64,000 nt of DNA from Tetrastigma voinierianum (lineage: Eukaryota > Streptophyta > Magnoliopsida > Vitales > Vitaceae), in assembly GCA_016808115.1 (NCBI GenBank), contig JAEQBH010000897.1, positions 496,001-560,000 of the forward strand. The letters run 5' to 3'. Shown here in pieces: positions 35,346 to 46,251 of the stretch (position 1 is its first letter; every line of letters starts with the position of its first letter). The position numbers were made by a program, and so were the translations under genes. Below the pieces are notes generated by a model. The model searched no databases. It was not told the DNA's origin and was given only the letters and a program-made list of their open reading frames with translations.

Positions 35346-35668
35346 ATGACTAGTAGTTATTATTTTCATTTTGAGTTTTGTTGTTTCGCCATAGATACCA
35401 TCACATCCGGGCGTTTCATCAAAGATTCTGAAACTATATTCTCTAATAGAAGTCTTTGCAAACTGGGTTTCTTTAGCCCTTGCAAACTGGGTTTCTTTAG
35501 CCCTAGTAATTCCACCAAACGTTATGTAGGAATCTGGTAAGGCAACAATTCTTTATCCTCTGTGGTATGGGTAGCTAACATGAACAATCCCCTCAATGAT
35601 ACTTCTGGGATTATGAACATATCTCAAGATGGTAATCTTGTAATTTTGAATGGCAAGAAAATTCAATA
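35346..35668 (+). pseudogene. S-receptor-like kinase, N-terminal lectin-domain fragment
   Basis: The frame starts at 35346 (MTSSYYFHFEFCCFAIDTIT), a signal-peptide-like start as in G-type lectin S-receptor kinases. It continues with FIKDSETIFSNRSL, KLGFFSP and STKRYVGIW. A TAA replaces the expected Tyr codon at 35538, after which 'SSVVWVANMNNPLNDTSGIMN' and 'QDGNLVILNGKK' follow in frame. These are B-lectin (bulb-type) domain signatures. The fragment stops at about 35668. The matching start of a kinase domain is at 37840, so this is probably one gene split by inserted DNA. A 24-bp in-frame duplication repeats CKLGFFSP. Confidence 0.8.
35457..35504 (+). repeat. 24-bp tandem duplication in the lectin fragment
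   Basis: The 24-bp unit at 35457-35480 is repeated exactly at 35481-35504, adding eight residues (a second CKLGFFSP) without breaking the frame. Confidence 0.9.
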
Positions 35669-36056
35669 AGTGGGGAAGTACATGAATTTGGAAGATGCAT
35701 TAATCTCTTGGGTTCATAAGGCTGGTAGAATCTCATCTGGTGTGGTTTGGATTTTGCAAGTATTTGAAGGAATGCAAAGAGTGAAGAGGGCTAGGGTTTA
35801 GTTAATTCTTCTTGGCATCCCTTGAATTGACATTTTAACTTTAGAGGAAGAAATCCCTGTTTCTCAACTGGGTCACCTGAGAATTTCTTGGATTCTCATA
35901 AATTGTGATGTTTCATCATTGGTTCTAAAGTTTTTGGAGAGCCTTAAAGATTTATCTAATGGAAGTGGGGCTTGAAGGTCACTAGATTAGACAGAGGATA
36001 ACAGAGATAGAGAAGGTGAGGCCATATTATTGTCTAGTTGAAGAAAACTGGTGAAA

Positions 36057-37213
36057 ATGGCTGCAAAGCTTCTGCATTCCTTAACAGATGATAACCCAGA
36101 TTTGCAGAAGCAAATTGGGTGCATGACCAGGATCTTTCACCTCTTTGATCGTCACCATATCCTCACTGCAAAGCGCATCAGTCACAAGAGGCTTCTTCCA
36201 GGTAATCCTCTCTGACTGAGAATTGCTTAATTGAATTGTTGTTGGTTATTTTAAAGATGGTTGATTGTTCTTCTTTCTGTTCAGTTTGGTATGAATCTGT
36301 TGCTTCATTTCAATCATTTGTTACCTCTGTGCTAAGTCACTGGTTGGTTCTGTAGTGAAACATTGGAAAGGTTTTTATAGAGTTTGGTTCATCCATTTGT
36401 TCTTCTTGATTTCCCCAACTTCTGGGTCTGGTGGAATCTCCCACTGATATAATTTCATTTACGCATTAATCACAAAAAAATACGGCAAAGCAGCCCAAAA
36501 GTATACCCCCAGTGTACTTTTGGGCTGCTTTGTCGTATTTTTTTATGATTAATACATGATGTTTTTTACCCATAAAAAAAAAATATTTCATTTACACAAT
36601 CCTTCTGGTAGCCCAGTTGGTTGGGATGAATGTTGGGAAGTGTGATCTTAGTAAGATGCACATGGTCCAGGGTTTGGGTTTGGATTTGAATTTTACCACT
36701 GATGATACCCTGAGTTTAGCATGGAAGGTTCCTCAGTTATCAAGGATGCATTAATCCTATGTTTGGTTCTTGGGAAATTTGAGAGAAATTCAAGGAAAAG
36801 AAACTAAGGAGGAAAAAATAAATAATTTTTGAGTTAATAAATCATTTTACATGTCTTTTCATATTCATTGCACTTATTTTAAACAAATTTAATTATACTT
36901 GATGATTTTCTTTCAGATTTTCCATAATAAACAAAAAATAAGAAAATCATTTTCCATTGCACATTCTTTTTTTCCTTTCCTCCGCACTTTCCTGGAACCA
37001 GCCATAGATGTTTTCAAGTCATTATATTGGTTTCTTGCATTTTCCATCTCATGACATTTTATTTTTTACATAATTTTCCATGCTTGTGTAAGATCCTAAA
37101 TTTAGAAATTATTGATGTTGATACGTAAAATATCTAATGCTTTTGCTTCTTATTTAGGTAATTCTTATCTCAACAGCAGCCCAGAAACCAATTCTACTAA
37201 TGGAGGCCATTGA
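36057..37213 (+). pseudogene. LONGIFOLIA-like (TRM family) gene, first two exons
   Basis: Exon 1 (36057-36201) encodes MAAKLLHSLTDDNPDLQKQI, then GCMTRIFHLFDRHHILTAKR. Exon 2 (37158-37213) continues GNSYLNSSPETNSTNGGH and meets a TGA. Splice borders are CAG|GTAATC and TATTTAG|G, phase 1, joining cleanly. The N-terminal 'KLL..L.D.NP.L.KQIGCM..IF..FDR' block is the signature of LONGIFOLIA/TRM proteins, which bind TON1 and direct cell elongation. Those proteins are far longer (around 900-1000 residues), and nothing after residue 66 is present. It lies between the two halves of the receptor kinase and may have been carried in by a transposon. A foldback MITE sits in its intron. Confidence 0.75.
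36465..36553. mobile_element. Foldback MITE / long hairpin
   Basis: Two arms of about 38-40 bp form a nearly perfect inverted repeat around a loop of about 10 bases: ATTAATCA.AAAAAAATACG, then CAAAGCAGCCCAAAAGTA, mirrored on the right. It lies in the intron of the LONGIFOLIA-like fragment. The compact structure suggests a miniature inverted-repeat element. Confidence 0.8.
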
Positions 37214-37553
37214 CACACTGCAGCAGTAAGAAAACTTAGTTCCCTTATTTGATAATTGCTTCACCGTGTTGACAAAAGTTCCCAAATTTGTTTTGTTTTC
37301 AAAGATGACAGCAGTGAAAGGATCATATGGGAGAGTTTCCAACATCCTTCTCATGCATTTTTGGCAAATATGAAACTCAGCATTAACATAAACATTGGTG
37401 AGCTTCGTCTTTTAAAACTAAGACTCTAATGGTCTTCATGTCAATCCAAAAGGAGAGGATGGTGGCTTTGAATCAAAGGTTGTATAAGAGGAATTATGTC
37501 CCCTGTTTCTTCTATGTTCTTATTTTCTTTGCATTTATGTGGAGGTTCTAGCA

Positions 37554-37829
37554 TATGGCCGGGGTCAATCACAAACCGCGGCTATAAACCGTACCTATGG
37601 TCGGGGTCAACCACAAACCGCGGCTATAAACTATGCCAAATTATTAAATAATGGAAGAGCCTATAGCCATGGTTTATGAAGTGACCGCATCTATAGGATT
37701 TCTCCACACCACCTATAGTCATGCCATGTCGCGGTTGTCTTCATCCGCTAGCTATATTTTATAGCTGCATTATATACTACTTTTAGCCGGGGTCGATGGC
37801 CGCGGCTAAAGGCTTATTTCCTAGTAGTG
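37554..37829. mobile_element. CACTA-type transposon right end with 42-bp subterminal repeats
   Basis: Two 42-bp direct repeats (37554-37595, 37596-37637) carry 'ggggtcaa.cacaaaccgcgg'. Further 'agccgcgg' and 'ataaaccg' words run to the end. The right terminus reads 'ggcttatttcctagtagtg', the reverse complement of CACTACTAGGAAATAAGCC. Its outer edge at 37829 is almost in contact with the kinase fragment, so it marks the right border of DNA inserted into that gene. Confidence 0.65.
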
Positions 37830-37839
37830 ACACCTTGAT

Positions 37840-38345
37840 GATTTTATTGAAAAGAAACCATGTGGTAGAGCTTTAAGAGCAACTTCTAAATTATTATCCC
37901 ATTTAACAGATCAGGAAATCAAAGAGGAGAACTTAGAGTTACCTTTGTTTGACTTGGCTACAATTGCAACTGCTACTAACAACTCCTCTAACACCAATAG
38001 GATTGGAGTTGGTGGATTTGAGTCTGTATACAAGGTAATATCAAATATGTGTCATCTTATGTATCTCAGTAATCCAAAAATGATTCAAAAGAAACAAGAA
38101 TTGAAAAGCATTTGCATCTTATACTTGATATTTTGCAGGGCAAGCTATCAGCAGGACTAGAAGTAGAAGTGAAGAGATTGTCCAAGAATTCAGCACAAGG
38201 CATTCAAGAGTTTAAGAATGAAGCTGTCTTAATTGCGAAACTTCAGCACAAGAATCTTGTCAGGCTATCGGGATGCTGTGTTTAAGGAGAAGAAAGAATA
38301 TTACTCTATGAATATTTGCCAAACAAAAGCTTAGATTATTTTATA
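37840..38345 (+). pseudogene. S-receptor-like kinase, start of kinase domain
   Basis: Exon up to 38034 encodes 'ELPLFDLATIATATNN', 'NRIGVGGFESVYK'. An intron of 104 bp (38035-38138, GTAATA..TTGCAG) follows, then 'GKLSAGLEVEVKRLSKNSAQG', 'IQEFKNEAVLIAKLQHKNLV' and 'ERILLYEYLPNKSLDYFIF'. These are kinase subdomains I-V of G-type lectin (SRK-like) kinases. Changes include Gly-to-Glu in the glycine loop (GFESVYK for GFGSVYK), Val-Glu-Val-Lys for VAVK, and a TAA after 'GCCV'. Sequence stops near 38345, before the catalytic loop. Together with 35346-35668 it looks like one receptor-kinase gene broken by transposon DNA. Confidence 0.82.
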
Positions 38346-38776
38346 TTTTGTTTGATCTTCTTACTCCCTTCTATTAGGATTAGTTTCGCTTTTTTATCAC
38401 CCATGTTATGCTCAGTCATGTTCAACTCAATTCACACACTAAGTAATGAATTAGGCCTAAAAAGAAAATTATAAAGCATATGTATTGCAATGAGCAGAAA
38501 AACATGTATTCTAAGGTCACCTTATGTTCTACTCATTACTCTCTTTTTTCTCTCCTTGGAATGCATAATAATTCTATATAATGTAATAAATTTATTACAG
38601 CTACTTGTCATTTTCCTTATAAGTCAATTATAGGCATATTTCAGTTGGACATACATGATGCTCTTGCAACTGTTTTATCATCTCTTTGAAAAGGAGTATC
38701 TTTTCTAAATCCATCATAAATCAAGTTGAGTAATAATGAATTGGAAGGTCACTTTTATACTTGCTTACTTGAAATC

Positions 38777-39189
38777 TGTTGTGGAGGTTAACATGACTCC
38801 CAAACATTTAAGATGAATTGACATTTGTGAAAATTAACACAACTTCCAAACATTTAAGATGAGTTTGAATAAAGATATAGAATTAATTTATCAAGTTTAA
38901 ACCTATTTTGTGTTTTCCTCCAAAATTTCTTCTTTCACTTTTCCTTCTATTTTCCTCTATTTTATTTCTTTAGAACTTTTCACTTTTTCCTTCTATTTTC
39001 CTCTTGTTGCTTATATAGGTTAGCCAACTAGTTAGGGAAACCAACATATCATTGTAGCTAGTTAAGGATTCTAACATGTAGAGTTGTAACAGTTAGGAAA
39101 TATAAACTATCCTCTTGTATGTATACACATGTTAATTATTAAAAATAACACAGAATTCTTTTCTCAATCCTCTTGGTTGTTTCTACACA
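38777..39189 (+). repeat. 5' LTR of element F (Ty1/copia)
   Basis: Ends '..ttgtttctacaca' directly before a primer site. The start at TGTTGTGGAGG (38777) is a guess from TG..CA rules. 'ttatatagg' near 39010 is a TATA candidate. Within it, a section of about 50 bp with 'ccaaacatttaagatga' is repeated (38797-38820 and 38848-38870). The partner LTR is absent. Confidence 0.5.
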
Positions 39190-39203
39190 TGGTATCAGGC
39201 CTA
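39190..39203 (+). other. Primer-binding site of element F
   Basis: TGGTATCAGGCCTA, close to the initiator-Met tRNA complement TGGTATCAGAGC, directly after the LTR. Confidence 0.65.
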
Positions 39204-39639
39204 GGGCCCGAGTTTGGCAGAAATTATTTTGGCAATGCAGAACAGTCGGAGTGTGCGTTTGAAACACCTACCTAGAGGGCATGGGCAGGTCTCTGCCGGC
39301 ATAGGAGGGTTCATCGAGCAGCCAGATGAGCCTTCTGGTAGTGGCCAAATTCCAAGCGTGTGAAGCTCACGCACTGCCACAAGCTTTCTGGGCAGTTCCA
39401 CACACGCCTTTTGTGTGGGCGTGTGGGGTATTGTTCCAACCCCAGGCTCCTCCTCAGGGGTTTTTAGAGCCTTGTGGGGCCTTTGGGTACACTTGGTTCC
39501 CCCTTTGTTTGGTTTGGATTTGATGGTTTAGTGCTTTTGTGTCCTAACAACTCCTTTTCCTAGGGTTTTACGCTGATTTTCCAAAATCTAAGTTCAGGAG
39601 TGCTCTGCTCTTAATCTTCTTCTGTGGTATCATAATGAA

Positions 39640-41136
39640 TGATTGAGGAGAAGAAACCGACCACCGGCTTGAAGTGGTCAGATGATGTCCAAAATCACGA
39701 AAGACAAACTGGCTAGTCCCAACTATTTGGAATGGAGCAAAACAATTTGAATATACGTCAGGAGCATATGTATGGGCGGTCACCTTAGTAAGGATCCGCT
39801 AGGTGATGATTCGAAAGAGCAATGGTTGGAGGAGGATGCTCGTCTGTTCATCCAAATCCGTAATTCCATCGACGGTAAGGTTTTGGGCCTCGTTAATCAC
39901 TGTGAATTTGTTAAAGAGCTAATGGATTATTTAGAGTTTGTGTTTTCTGGAAAGAGGAATGTTTCTCGTATATTTGATATGTGTAAAGCATTCTATCGAT
40001 CGGAGTAACAGGATCAGTCTCTCACATAATTTTTTATGGACTACAAAAAGATATATGAAGAGCTTAATATGCTTATGCCCTTTAGTCTAGATGTCAAACC
40101 TCAGCAAAGTCAACGAGAATATATGGCAGTTATGGGATTTCTTGTCGCTTTTCCCTCTTAGTATGATTCAGCTAAGGCCTAGATTTCGTCTAATCCTGAG
40201 ATATCAACTCTCCAGGAGACCTTTAGCAAGATTCTTCGCACTGAGTTTTCATCCTCTTATGTCTTTTCACCTACCCTTGTATCTGCCCAGACAAGCAGTG
40301 CTCTTATTGGATGACCATTGAGTCAGAGAGGCAACAAAATAGAAACAGTGGTCCAGGCGATAACACTAGAGCGCTCGGTTCTTAAGGTGTTTTTTGTTAT
40401 TACTGCCATAAGTCTGGCCATTTGATACGAGATTGTAAGAAATGACATACTCGAAATCATAAATTTCAATTATACTCCTTATATCTTCTATTAAGGCATC
40501 GGATCGGTCGATTCGGGTTCTCGACCATGATTAGCTAGGTTAGATTATCGAACTCATTGAGATCTCCATCTACTTCAATTACTGCTATTGCTGAGTTAGG
40601 TAACCCGAATAAATGACTTGTATCTTCTTCATCTTTCGAATGGGTCATTGATTCTGGAGCCACAGATCACATGATAGGTAACTCTAGTCTTTTCTTTACC
40701 TTTCAGTCACAACCTTCACCTTCCATTGTCACTCTAGCAAATCGATCACAGTCATATGTTCTTGGGTTGGGCATAATTGTGCCCACTCCATCTATTCCTT
40801 TGACATCGGGCCTCGAAGTTTACTAAATTTCTTTAATTTGCCGCTTGTTAGTTAACTCCTTTCGAGCACTTAAATGTTATATCTCACTCTTTCCTGGTTT
40901 TTGTCTCTTCAAGATCTATGACTAAACAAAGTTATCGTGCAGGCCATGAGCCTGGGGGGGCTGGCATATCCGATCCCATGGGCCTCAAAACCTATTGCTT
41001 GTTCTAGAGTTACTACGCCATTTAAGACACATTGCCGATTGGGTCATCCTTTAATTCCATTATTAAAGAAATTGTGTCCTCAATTTTTGAGTCAGCTATC
41101 CTTAGATTGTGAGTCTTGTCAATTTGCAAAATATCA
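39640..41136 (+). pseudogene. Element F gag-protease-pre-integrase (Ty1/copia, truncated)
   Basis: Gag of the UBN2 type: 'SPNYLEWSKT', then 'DSKEQWLEEDARLFIQIRNS', 'VKELMDYLEFVFSGKRNVS', 'REYMAVMGFLVAFPSEYDSA'. A zinc knuckle CYYCHKSGHLIRDC (40395-40436) and a protease active site WVIDSGATDHM (40641-40673) follow. The GAG-pre-integrase finger is HCRLGHPLIPLLKKLC..CESCQFAKYH, and the sequence stops there at 41136 because the LTR of element D begins. Stops and shifts occur throughout. Gag-protease-integrase order is that of Ty1/copia. Integrase core, RT and RNase H may lie beyond element D, outside the window. Confidence 0.8.
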
Positions 41137-42444
41137 TGATTCGCGCTACAAGAGGTGTCCTAATCAACAAAATTCTATATCATAGAGCCTACCGTCAGAA
41201 AGGCAAAGCTACTGCAATATTGTGGTCTAAGGTCGAACTCAGGGATGGGTTTTCTTCATGCGAAGTGAGTCACAGTTGACTAAAAATGGTGTTTCCACTT
41301 TGGATTTGGGGTTTCTTGTGAAAACAGTGAGGTTGATGGCTTGAAAAATCGTAACTGTAGGGAGATAAAGTGCAAAGAAATCCCTGTTTCGGCCACCGGG
41401 CTTAGGGTTCTAAGGCAACTATAATGTCCCTGTCCTTTTCCTCGTCGGGAGGATGACCTACAGTCATTTCCCTAATCTGACCTATGTTTAGCCATAAAGA
41501 CCGAACCCTAAAAGTGTTTCTCCTAAAGATAGCGCATTTATTAACCATTAATGTTTCGGGCAAGAAACTGACCTCGATCTAACCTCAGGAAAGAAATAAA
41601 TGGCAATCTAAGCTAGCACGTGGATCTAGCAACAAGTATCCACCTGAGCCTTTAAAGCTTGCCAAGTACCGGGCCACTGTGGTACATCACAGGATTTAAA
41701 CCTAACGTGAGATGCGTAAAACATAAATGATAATAAATGTGCTCATATTGGGCAACAAAGGACAAAGGTTTTACCCTCCAAACTTCAACCTAGTAGCCCT
41801 CCTCTTCAAGGATGAGGGGGTTTTAGCCAAGCATCCCTTGAGTTGTCATCCTCAAGGGGTGTGAAGGTGTGAGTAAAGTGAAAGAGTGGAGAGAAAATGT
41901 AGGAAAATCACTACATGAGGTTAAAGCTTTGGCGCCAATTTTATTGATTGATGGATTGATTGATTTTATAGAGCTTGACTAAGGCTTATATACTGCTCAG
42001 AGTCAAGGAAATTACAAAAAGGTATGAAACAACAAAAATACATTGAGGATAATTTTGGTACAAAACCACAAAAAGCAATCAAAAACGTGGTCAACATTAA
42101 CAAAACAAAAAGGTCGGCAGGCTCTCAGAGTCATGAATTCGCGCAGCTGTAAATTTGCAACAAGGTAAAATTCTGCTTTTCTCACTCTCCTCTCAGATTT
42201 AGCCCAATTGCCTCTCGCTTTGTTCATGAAGTCGAGTTCGGCCGGCGTTCTTCGTGATTTGATTCCGCTTGAAAATAATGGTATAACTGGGCTTGCAAAC
42301 TACAAAAAATATCCACAAAATATGATTAGTAGTATGTTTGGACCTTAGTGTATCAATTGGGTTATTTAAGTTGATTAGTACACAAAAAGTGCTCCAAACC
42401 TGCAATGAACAGGGCTCAAAACAGCACTATTTGGGCACTAATCA
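41137..42444 (-). repeat. Element D 3' LTR (1,308 bp)
   Basis: Minus strand: starts TGATTAGTGCCCAAATAGTG at 42444 and ends GCGAATCA at 41137, giving TGAT..ATCA ends as in element C. It shares with C's LTR the leader hairpin (41835-41858), 'gatgggttttc..cat' near 41250 and 'aattttgttgatt' near 41155-41170. It has no coding content. The left five flanking bases in element F are TATCA, and the other target copy is outside the window. Confidence 0.75.
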
Positions 42445-42468
42445 CTCCCCCCAACCGACACATTGCAT
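42445..42468 (-). other. Polypurine tract of element D
   Basis: Minus strand GTGTCGGTTGGGGGGAG directly before the LTR start. Element C has GTGTCGGTTGGGGGGTG at the same place (60146-60162). Confidence 0.75.
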
Positions 42469-42898
42469 AGTCATCCGATTAAAGACAACGTTTGATTATA
42501 TCAAAATACAATATTCCTTATGTTGAGAACTATAGCGATCTCAGGTCAAAGGATTTAATGACACAACTATTAGAGATTAACTTATGACTTTGATCCATGT
42601 ATTAATCTCAAGACTGGTCCTGTCTCAATATTTGTTCTCAATTAAATAGATATAAATTTGATTCAGATCTCATACACATATTTATCTCAAGGAATATCAA
42701 TCAAACTTATACTACTTTAATTCATTGTTATTCCCATAACAATAACCGATTAGGGACATTTAGAATAATTAATAATATTATTCAAGGACATTATATATAA
42801 TAAACATGCAAATCATCATAATAATAAATTCTCATAAATAGTCAAAATACCATGTCCATACAATAGGCCTAGAGCACTATTACTAACAATCTCCCACT
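42469..42898 (-). repeat. Element E 3' LTR, truncated to 430 bp
   Basis: Matches 48960-49374 nearly base for base (for example 'gattaaagacaacgtttgat'), but stops where the polypurine tract of element D begins. The U5-side kilobase found in the right LTR (47902-48959) is missing here. Confidence 0.8.
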
Positions 42899-44660
42899 TG
42901 CGCTAGGCCCATTCATCATTGTATCTAATACCTATGAACCTAGCATGACAATCATGCTTGGCTTGGTGGTAGAGGCTAGTCACGATCAAGAACATTATGT
43001 AATCAAGAACAAGGTTCGCTTTTCAACTTTTCCAAAATTAATCGCACTCACCATATTTAAACAAAATACATATCCCGACCGCGATCGTAAATCTTCTTTG
43101 TCGAATAGAAGTCAGATCCGTGTAACCATTTACAACCGTATCATCTTCCAATCCACCATACACCAAAGAACATATCTTTGCACCTTCTCGATACTTAAGA
43201 ATGTTCTCGACAACTCCTGTGTTGACTCACCGGACCGACTGGTATTTACTGCTATGCTTAAAGCATAAGATACATCCGTCTAGTGCACAACATGGCATAC
43301 ATGATAGAACCTATTGTCGACGATAGCGAATTTTACTCATCCCGCCCGCTCATCCTGTAGTGTTAGACACCGAGATTTGCTAAGAGTAATACCATGAGAC
43401 ACGGGCAAGTATCCTCTTTGAATCTCGTATACCGAATCAAGCCAAGACTTTGTCTATGTAGTTAATTTCTGACTTAATTCATCCACTTTAGATCTATCTC
43501 TATAGATCTTTATCCCTAGGATATAGGCAATTTTCGCTCTAAGTCTTTTCATCAGAAACACTCTCTAACCAAGACTGACACTCGCAAGGTAGGATATCAT
43601 TCCCAATGAGTAAAATGTCATCAACATATATGTCTCGTAATACAATCATGGGCCCCACTAATTTTCTTATAAACATAAAGCTCATCTTCATTTTTGACAA
43701 ATCCAAACCCTTTCGACCGATTCATCAAAACGTAAGATTCCAACTCCGAGAGGCCTCCGCTTCAAAACCATAAATGGATCTAAGCTTTTGCATACTTTAC
43801 CTGTAATTCTTAGGTTTGCACAAAACCCCTGTGCTGTGTCTATGCACACATCCTCAAGTAAGTTTCCATTAAGAAACGCTAGCTTTTAACATCCATTTGC
43901 CAAATCTCATAATCATGATATGCAAGAATGGCATAAGAATTTAATAGACTTAAGCATAGCTACGTGAAAAAGTTTCATCATAATTTACCATGAGTTTGTT
44001 TGAAACCTTTGCAACTAGCCTTGTTGTAAGTATGCACTTTGCCATCCATGTCGCTTCTTTAAAACCCATTTGCACCCAATGGTTTTCTTTGTGACCTTCG
44101 TGTGGGTCAATCAAGGTCCATACTGATTATCATACATGGACCGAATTTCGCACTTCACGGCCTCTGAACCATTTCTCGTCCGTATCCAACATAGCTCTTC
44201 GACAGTAGTGGGTTCATTTTGATCCACCAACACCACATCATAGTTATCACAAGAAATCCATATCTCTTCGCTCATGACGATCCTATCGATCTATGTAAAT
44301 TTTGTAGCTATAGGAGGTGTGTCATCACAGTTTGTCGACTGCGAGTATCCATGTGCGCTCAATGTTATCTGCGGGTTCTCGAACTTCTTCGAGTTGTATC
44401 TTACTCCCACCGGTTCCTTTGTAAATAAATTTCTTTCTAGAGACACCATTCCAAGCAACAAAGTCACTTGTCTCTATGGGATTGTAAAAGTAATATCCCT
44501 TAGTCTTTTTAGGATACCCCACAAAGGACATTTATCGCACTGGGCTCCAACTTATTTGAAACTGGACGCTTTACATAAAGCCTCACAAACTCTAAATCTT
44601 AAGAAAAGACAAACTGGCCTTTTACCATTCCACATTCCCCATATGGTGTCTTTTTAACCG
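42899..44660 (-). pseudogene. Element E integrase C-terminus, reverse transcriptase and RNase H
   Basis: The integrase tail is an open frame at 44531-44325: MSFVGYPKKTKGYYFYNPIE, then EEVREP, the usual copia 'C.F(V/L)GYP..(S/T)KGY' block. RT follows downstream. Its catalytic box reads YVDDILLIGN (about 43631-43602), and 'YIDKVLA.FGI' is near 43465. RNase H fragments ('SIRQRRFTIAVG', 'FWKS.KANLVLDYI') reach 42930. Nearly every line has a stop or shift. After RNase H comes the polypurine tract AAGTGGGAGAT and the 3' LTR. Confidence 0.75.
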
Positions 44661-45418
44661 CTGATGGAACTCGATTTAGTGTGAATGCATCTATTTGCCG
44701 CATAACCCCAAAAGCCGCAGAAAATCTAAGATCTCTGGTTGGACTCATCATAGATCGAATCATATCTAATAAACTTCGGTTCTCCTCTGTGACACACCAT
44801 TCGACAAGTGGTGTGTTCCAGGGGAGTCAATTAGAAATGATTCCACAAGTTCCTGTGGGATGGTCATCAAATTCCTGCTCAAATATTCGCCACTCGATCA
44901 GATCAAGTGCCTTGATCGTCTCGGGCAGTTGATTTCAGACTTCATTTTGAAAAGATTCAACATTTCAAATGATTCGATTTATGTCTCATCAAGTAGACAT
45001 AACCATATCCGCCGGTCATCAAGAAATGTAACGGCATTTGTAACCTCCTAAATGGCTCCGTCTGAACTTAATGGTCCGCGTACATACGTATGAGATCCAA
45101 TAATTCATTGGCCCTATTGTGTCCGATGTTAAAGGGATCCTTTGTCATCTTACTAATAGACAGATTCACATGTAATAACCTGATTCAAAATCAAATGAAT
45201 TCAAAAATCCAACTTGATGGAGTTTTGAGATGCGTTTCTCATTTATATGGCCAAGGCGACAATGCCAAAGATAGGTTGAATTTAAATCATTGGACTTAAA
45301 TTTCTTAGTAGTTATGTTATTACTTCTTTTGAGCCCCTGCACATTTGTACAAATGTGAGATCCACATCCGAGTATCTAATACCCGGGAACTAGAGCGTAT
45401 AACATAATACACGAAGAA

Positions 45419-46251
45419 CTAGTCACTCCTACCAGTCTTCTTCTTCTTCTTTAGATCTCTAATCTGACTTGTAGTTCTCTTCCAATGACAGGTTCTTTGT
45501 TGCAAAAGAAACAAACACCCTCCTTTGGGAGCTTTAGCCTTGGGTTCAGGTTGGGTTTGGGTTGAGAGTGGACTTTCCTTTGCCCTTGCTTGCCTTGCCC
45601 TTGCCCTTGAAGCCATTTCCATTTTAATATCGAGTGTGGCATTGAAGCTTGGATTTAATATTCAGCTCAACGGTTTAAGCAACATATACGGCTCAGAGAT
45701 AGATTTGTCATTTCACTCATGTTAGTTCATGACAAGCTGGCCATAACTACCGGGGAAGTGGTCGAGGACCAAATAGGTTACTGACTTTGGCTCGATGGAA
45801 ATCAAACTGTCGGGTGCTTTCAGTATAGCCTTTCATTTAGAACAAACATGACTGAAGTACCCTCGACCATCTTACCAAGAATGTAGTGCCTTGGTAGTCT
45901 CATACCACCTTTCTTGCACTTGTTGTTGGAACATTTCCTTAAGATTGAAGATCATATCTGAAAGCTTCCATATTTTTCGAGATCATAAATTCAAAACTCA
46001 TGTTGGCAGCTAGCATCAAGCATGCAACATCAATAGAGTCATAATGATGCTTCTCATAAGCATTCTTTTCAGCTCTAGGAACAATCTCAGCTGGTTCTTC
46101 AGGGAGAGGTTCATCAAGACATAAGCTTCCTTTTCTTGTTTGAGAACAATTCTCAAATTTGAAGCAGTCAAGGAAGTTAGTCCCGACAAGCTATCCTTCT
46201 CAAGGGCGATCGCCGATGACATAGTAAATTATTGTTGTTATTGTTGGCCAT
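45419..46251 (-). pseudogene. Element E gag
   Basis: The start codon is at 46251-46249: MANNNNNNLL. It continues 'ALEKDSLSGLTS', 'NLRIVLKQEKEAYVL', 'IWKLSDMIFNLKEMFQQQV' and 'ERWYETTKALHS', the typical gag of plant copia elements. The basic C-terminus (45642-45419) holds a knuckle remnant CFFCNKE, with HWKR in another frame. Several frameshifts are present. Confidence 0.75.

Noticed and set aside
39326..39523. 65-codon plus-strand frame after element F's primer site
   Set aside because: It lies in the 5' leader of a copia element. The real gag begins near 39640 and has UBN2 motifs.
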